7,292 bases of DNA from an uncultured Planctomycetaceae bacterium (GTDB lineage: Bacteria; Planctomycetota; Planctomycetia; Pirellulales; JACPPG01). Under the pieces are notes generated by a model. It was not told the origin of the DNA. It did no database searches and saw nothing but the letters and a program-made list of their open reading frames with translations. The stretch lies in the NCBI GenBank assembly GCA_945957305.1, contig CAMFLN010000136.1:1-7292 (forward strand). The letters are read 5' to 3'. How positions within the stretch are numbered: position 1 is the first letter of the stretch; each line of letters opens with the position of its first letter. This document shows, one piece after another, positions 5,695 through 7,292 of this stretch. The position numbers were made by a program, and so were the translations under genes.

Positions 5695-5709
5695 GCCGAG
5701 ATTCTCGGC
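5695..5709 (-). terminator. Hairpin just after the hydrolase stop
   Basis: GCCGAGA (5695-5701) and TCTCGGC (5703-5709) form a perfect seven-base inverted repeat around one base, giving a six-pair stem with a three-base loop. It starts five bases after the TGA of the hydrolase. No T-run follows, so it may be a U-less terminator or a 3'-end stabilising structure. Confidence 0.35.
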
Positions 5710-5714
5710 GATAC

Positions 5715-7247
5715 TCACTTCACGCTTCGAGCCACGATCCAATCCCCGATTACGGCCAGTGCCGCTGGAGCAATCGTCTCCTCAATCTGACCATATTCCG
5801 ACGGCGCCCCCGATTGCGACGTTTGCAACAAGTGGTTCAAGCCTGGCAATTGCCGCACGAGGTGGTCTTTGTTGCCCCCCTCCTGAAGTGCACGCTCGAT
5901 CGCGCTCAGATTTTGTGCCGGGGGAACTTGCAGATCGTGTTCCCCGATGACTGCCAGCACTGGGCAGCTTACTTTTGCGAGCGTCGGATAGGGATCGTAG
6001 GTCAGAAAGTAGCGAAACCACGGCGTGAGCAGCATCTCGATTTGCGCTGTTGCAGTTGCTTCGGCCGCCTTGCGTTGCTCTTCGGGCGCTAAAATCGCGA
6101 TCCCTACGATCATTTCCTGCAGCCGTTTTTTAGCAGCCGCCAACTGCTCCGCGACTTGTTCCTGGGTCAGATCAGCCGTCGCGCTTGATTTGCCATCAAG
6201 GTCCTTAACGACGGCAAACAAGCGCTCTTGCAACGCGCGCTGGCTGGCGACGGCCTCCGGCTTTGAGCCCGCCGCCTGTGCGATCAATGCGCCTTGCGCG
6301 TATAAGATTTCCTCGCCCGAAACACCGGGCCCGGCAATCAACACGATAAAAGCGACGTCCGGCGATCGCACAGCGGCCAGCGGTGCAATGAGACCTCCCT
6401 CGCTGTGGCCGATCAAACCGATGCGCTGCGAATCGACCTCGGGACAGGTCTTTAGATACTCCACACCTGCGAGAACATCCTCGGCCAGATCCGCTGTGGT
6501 GGATTTCGACAATTCTCCCGAACTTCCGCCCACTCCACGATCGTCGACCCGCAAGACGGCTACACCGCGGCGCGTCAAGTAATCAGCGAGCACCAGAAAT
6601 GGCTTATGTCCCAGCAGAGTTTCGTCCCGATCTTGCGCTCCCGAGCCCGTGATCAACAACACGGCAGGACAAGGTCGCGGCGCGCGTGGCAGAGTCAAAG
6701 TCCCGGCGAGCTTAATTCCTGCTCCCCGATTCTCGTAAGTGACGTCGCGCTGGTCGTAGGGAAACGGCGGTTGCGGTGTTTGTGGTCGCTTGATTTCTGA
6801 AGGCTTCTCCGTGCGTTCCAAATCCAGCGGCAACGACGCTCCCCCCTGCAACCACTTACCGACGACGTGGCCCGATGCCAGCTTCCCTTCGAAGGTTCCT
6901 CCGATCGACTTGACCGACATGCGCAAGCGATCGTCCACTAATTCCACTTCGTCGACGCGAATCCCTTTGACGCCCTGATCAGGACTATCGAGTGTGGCCG
7001 AGAGCTTTCCTTCGGCAGTTCGTTGGATTTGAAAGACGATCCGCAGCTTGACGCCCGCATCGAGCGTGCCTTGCCAGGCCCCGGCGAGCAGCGCTTTCTC
7101 CGCCTCGGGCGCTGCCGTGTCCTCAGCTTCAGCAGGCTGCGAGGATCCCGTCGACGGCGGTTGGCCGACTTGCTGAGCTTCCACGGTCGAGAAAGGTGTC
7201 GCAACGCTGACGGTCAGCGCAACCAAGGCCACAACGCTTCGTGACAT
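5715..7247 (-). CDS. Exported alpha/beta hydrolase with N-terminal beta-rich domain
   Basis: 510 residues, start ATG at 7247, stop TGA. Residues 1-24 form a signal peptide (hydrophobic core VVALVALTVSVAT, likely cut after VEA), so the protein is exported. Residues 25-50 are a Pro/Ser/Glu linker. Residues 52-147 (LLAGAWQGTLDAGVKLRIVF to GGASLPLDLERTE) look like a small beta-barrel domain often placed before secreted hydrolases of this type. The alpha/beta hydrolase fold covers about 165-510: oxyanion-region LITGSGAQDRDE (198-209), DDRGVGGS (235-242), the nucleophile elbow GHSEGG with Ser282, a helical, Ala/Gln/Glu-rich insertion (about 310-412), Asp438 in VIGEHDLQVP and His472 in GLNHLLQ. The triad is thus complete. 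The family includes esterases and S9-like peptidases; the substrate cannot be read from the sequence. The gene stands alone in its direction here, with non-coding DNA on both sides. Confidence 0.93.
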   Translation of the reverse strand: MSRSVVALVALTVSVATPFSTVEAQQVGQPPSTGSSQPAEAEDTAAPEAEKALLAGAWQGTLDAGVKLRIVFQIQRTAEGKLSATLDSPDQGVKGIRVDEVELVDDRLRMSVKSIGGTFEGKLASGHVVGKWLQGGASLPLDLERTEKPSEIKRPQTPQPPFPYDQRDVTYENRGAGIKLAGTLTLPRAPRPCPAVLLITGSGAQDRDETLLGHKPFLVLADYLTRRGVAVLRVDDRGVGGSSGELSKSTTADLAEDVLAGVEYLKTCPEVDSQRIGLIGHSEGGLIAPLAAVRSPDVAFIVLIAGPGVSGEEILYAQGALIAQAAGSKPEAVASQRALQERLFAVVKDLDGKSSATADLTQEQVAEQLAAAKKRLQEMIVGIAILAPEEQRKAAEATATAQIEMLLTPWFRYFLTYDPYPTLAKVSCPVLAVIGEHDLQVPPAQNLSAIERALQEGGNKDHLVRQLPGLNHLLQTSQSGAPSEYGQIEETIAPAALAVIGDWIVARSVK

Positions 7248-7250
7248 CGA

Positions 7251-7256
7251 CCACCT
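7251..7256 (-). promoter_or_regulatory. Putative ribosome binding site of the hydrolase
   Basis: AGGTGG on the minus strand, three bases before the ATG at 7247. The spacing is tight but the match supports this start, as does the signal peptide beginning right after it. Further upstream, a CATATC stretch (7270-7275) could be a -10 element; the -35 region would lie at or beyond the window edge. Confidence 0.5.
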
Positions 7257-7292
7257 GCTTTCGTGTAGTGGATATGCTAGCCTAGCCAGATT

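Larger units (their letters stand above)
5390..5714. other. 325-base intergenic region between the hydrolase and the small gene
   Basis: Lower in GC than its surroundings, with no credible coding frame. It carries three inverted repeats listed separately (5479-5507, 5600-5623, 5695-5709) and two copies of TTCTTAAG (5509-5516 and 5584-5591). A minus-strand promoter for the small gene might be TTGCAA (5613-5618) and TAAACT (5590-5595) with a 17-base spacer; each matches four of six consensus positions, so this is only a suggestion. Confidence 0.5.

Noticed and set aside
6025..6582. Plus-strand frame of 185 codons
   Set aside because: It is a shadow of the alpha/beta hydrolase, covering its catalytic Ser region on the opposite strand.

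Overview
All four protein genes lie on the minus strand, and the GC-rich DNA points to a planctomycete (Planctomycetota, probably a Pirellula-like lineage). The main clue is the protein at the left edge. Its N-terminus carries the LExLExRxLLS motif (LEPR-XLL type) typical of large planctomycete surface proteins, followed by dockerin-type repeats, a cohesin-like domain and SdrD_B-type repeats. The taxonomic call is inference; no rRNA or marker gene is present.

Layout in the direction of transcription, from right to left. (1) 7247-5715: a secreted alpha/beta hydrolase with an extra N-terminal beta-rich domain. (2) 5389-5048: an unrecognised 113-residue protein with a textbook Shine-Dalgarno, followed by a likely intrinsic terminator at 4910-4937. 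(3) 4618-2687 (or 4729-2687): a long-form GH77 4-alpha-glucanotransferase, MalQ, with all three catalytic acids present. (4) 2124 to beyond base 1: the first 708 codons of the surface or extracellular protein.

The gaps between genes are long (325, about 430 and 562 bases) and hold inverted repeats, one good terminator and a few operator-like sites. The genes therefore look like four separate transcription units rather than an operon. No shared pathway is evident. MalQ is cytoplasmic glucan metabolism, the hydrolase is exported, and the left-edge protein is extracellular. I see no tRNA, rRNA, CRISPR array, transposase or phage gene.

I found no clear evidence of a new multi-gene system. The items most worth a second look are the orphan 113-residue protein in its palindrome-rich surroundings, the N-terminal dockerin pair with exact 116-residue repeat spacing in the surface protein, and the stem-loop-rich DNA upstream of malQ.
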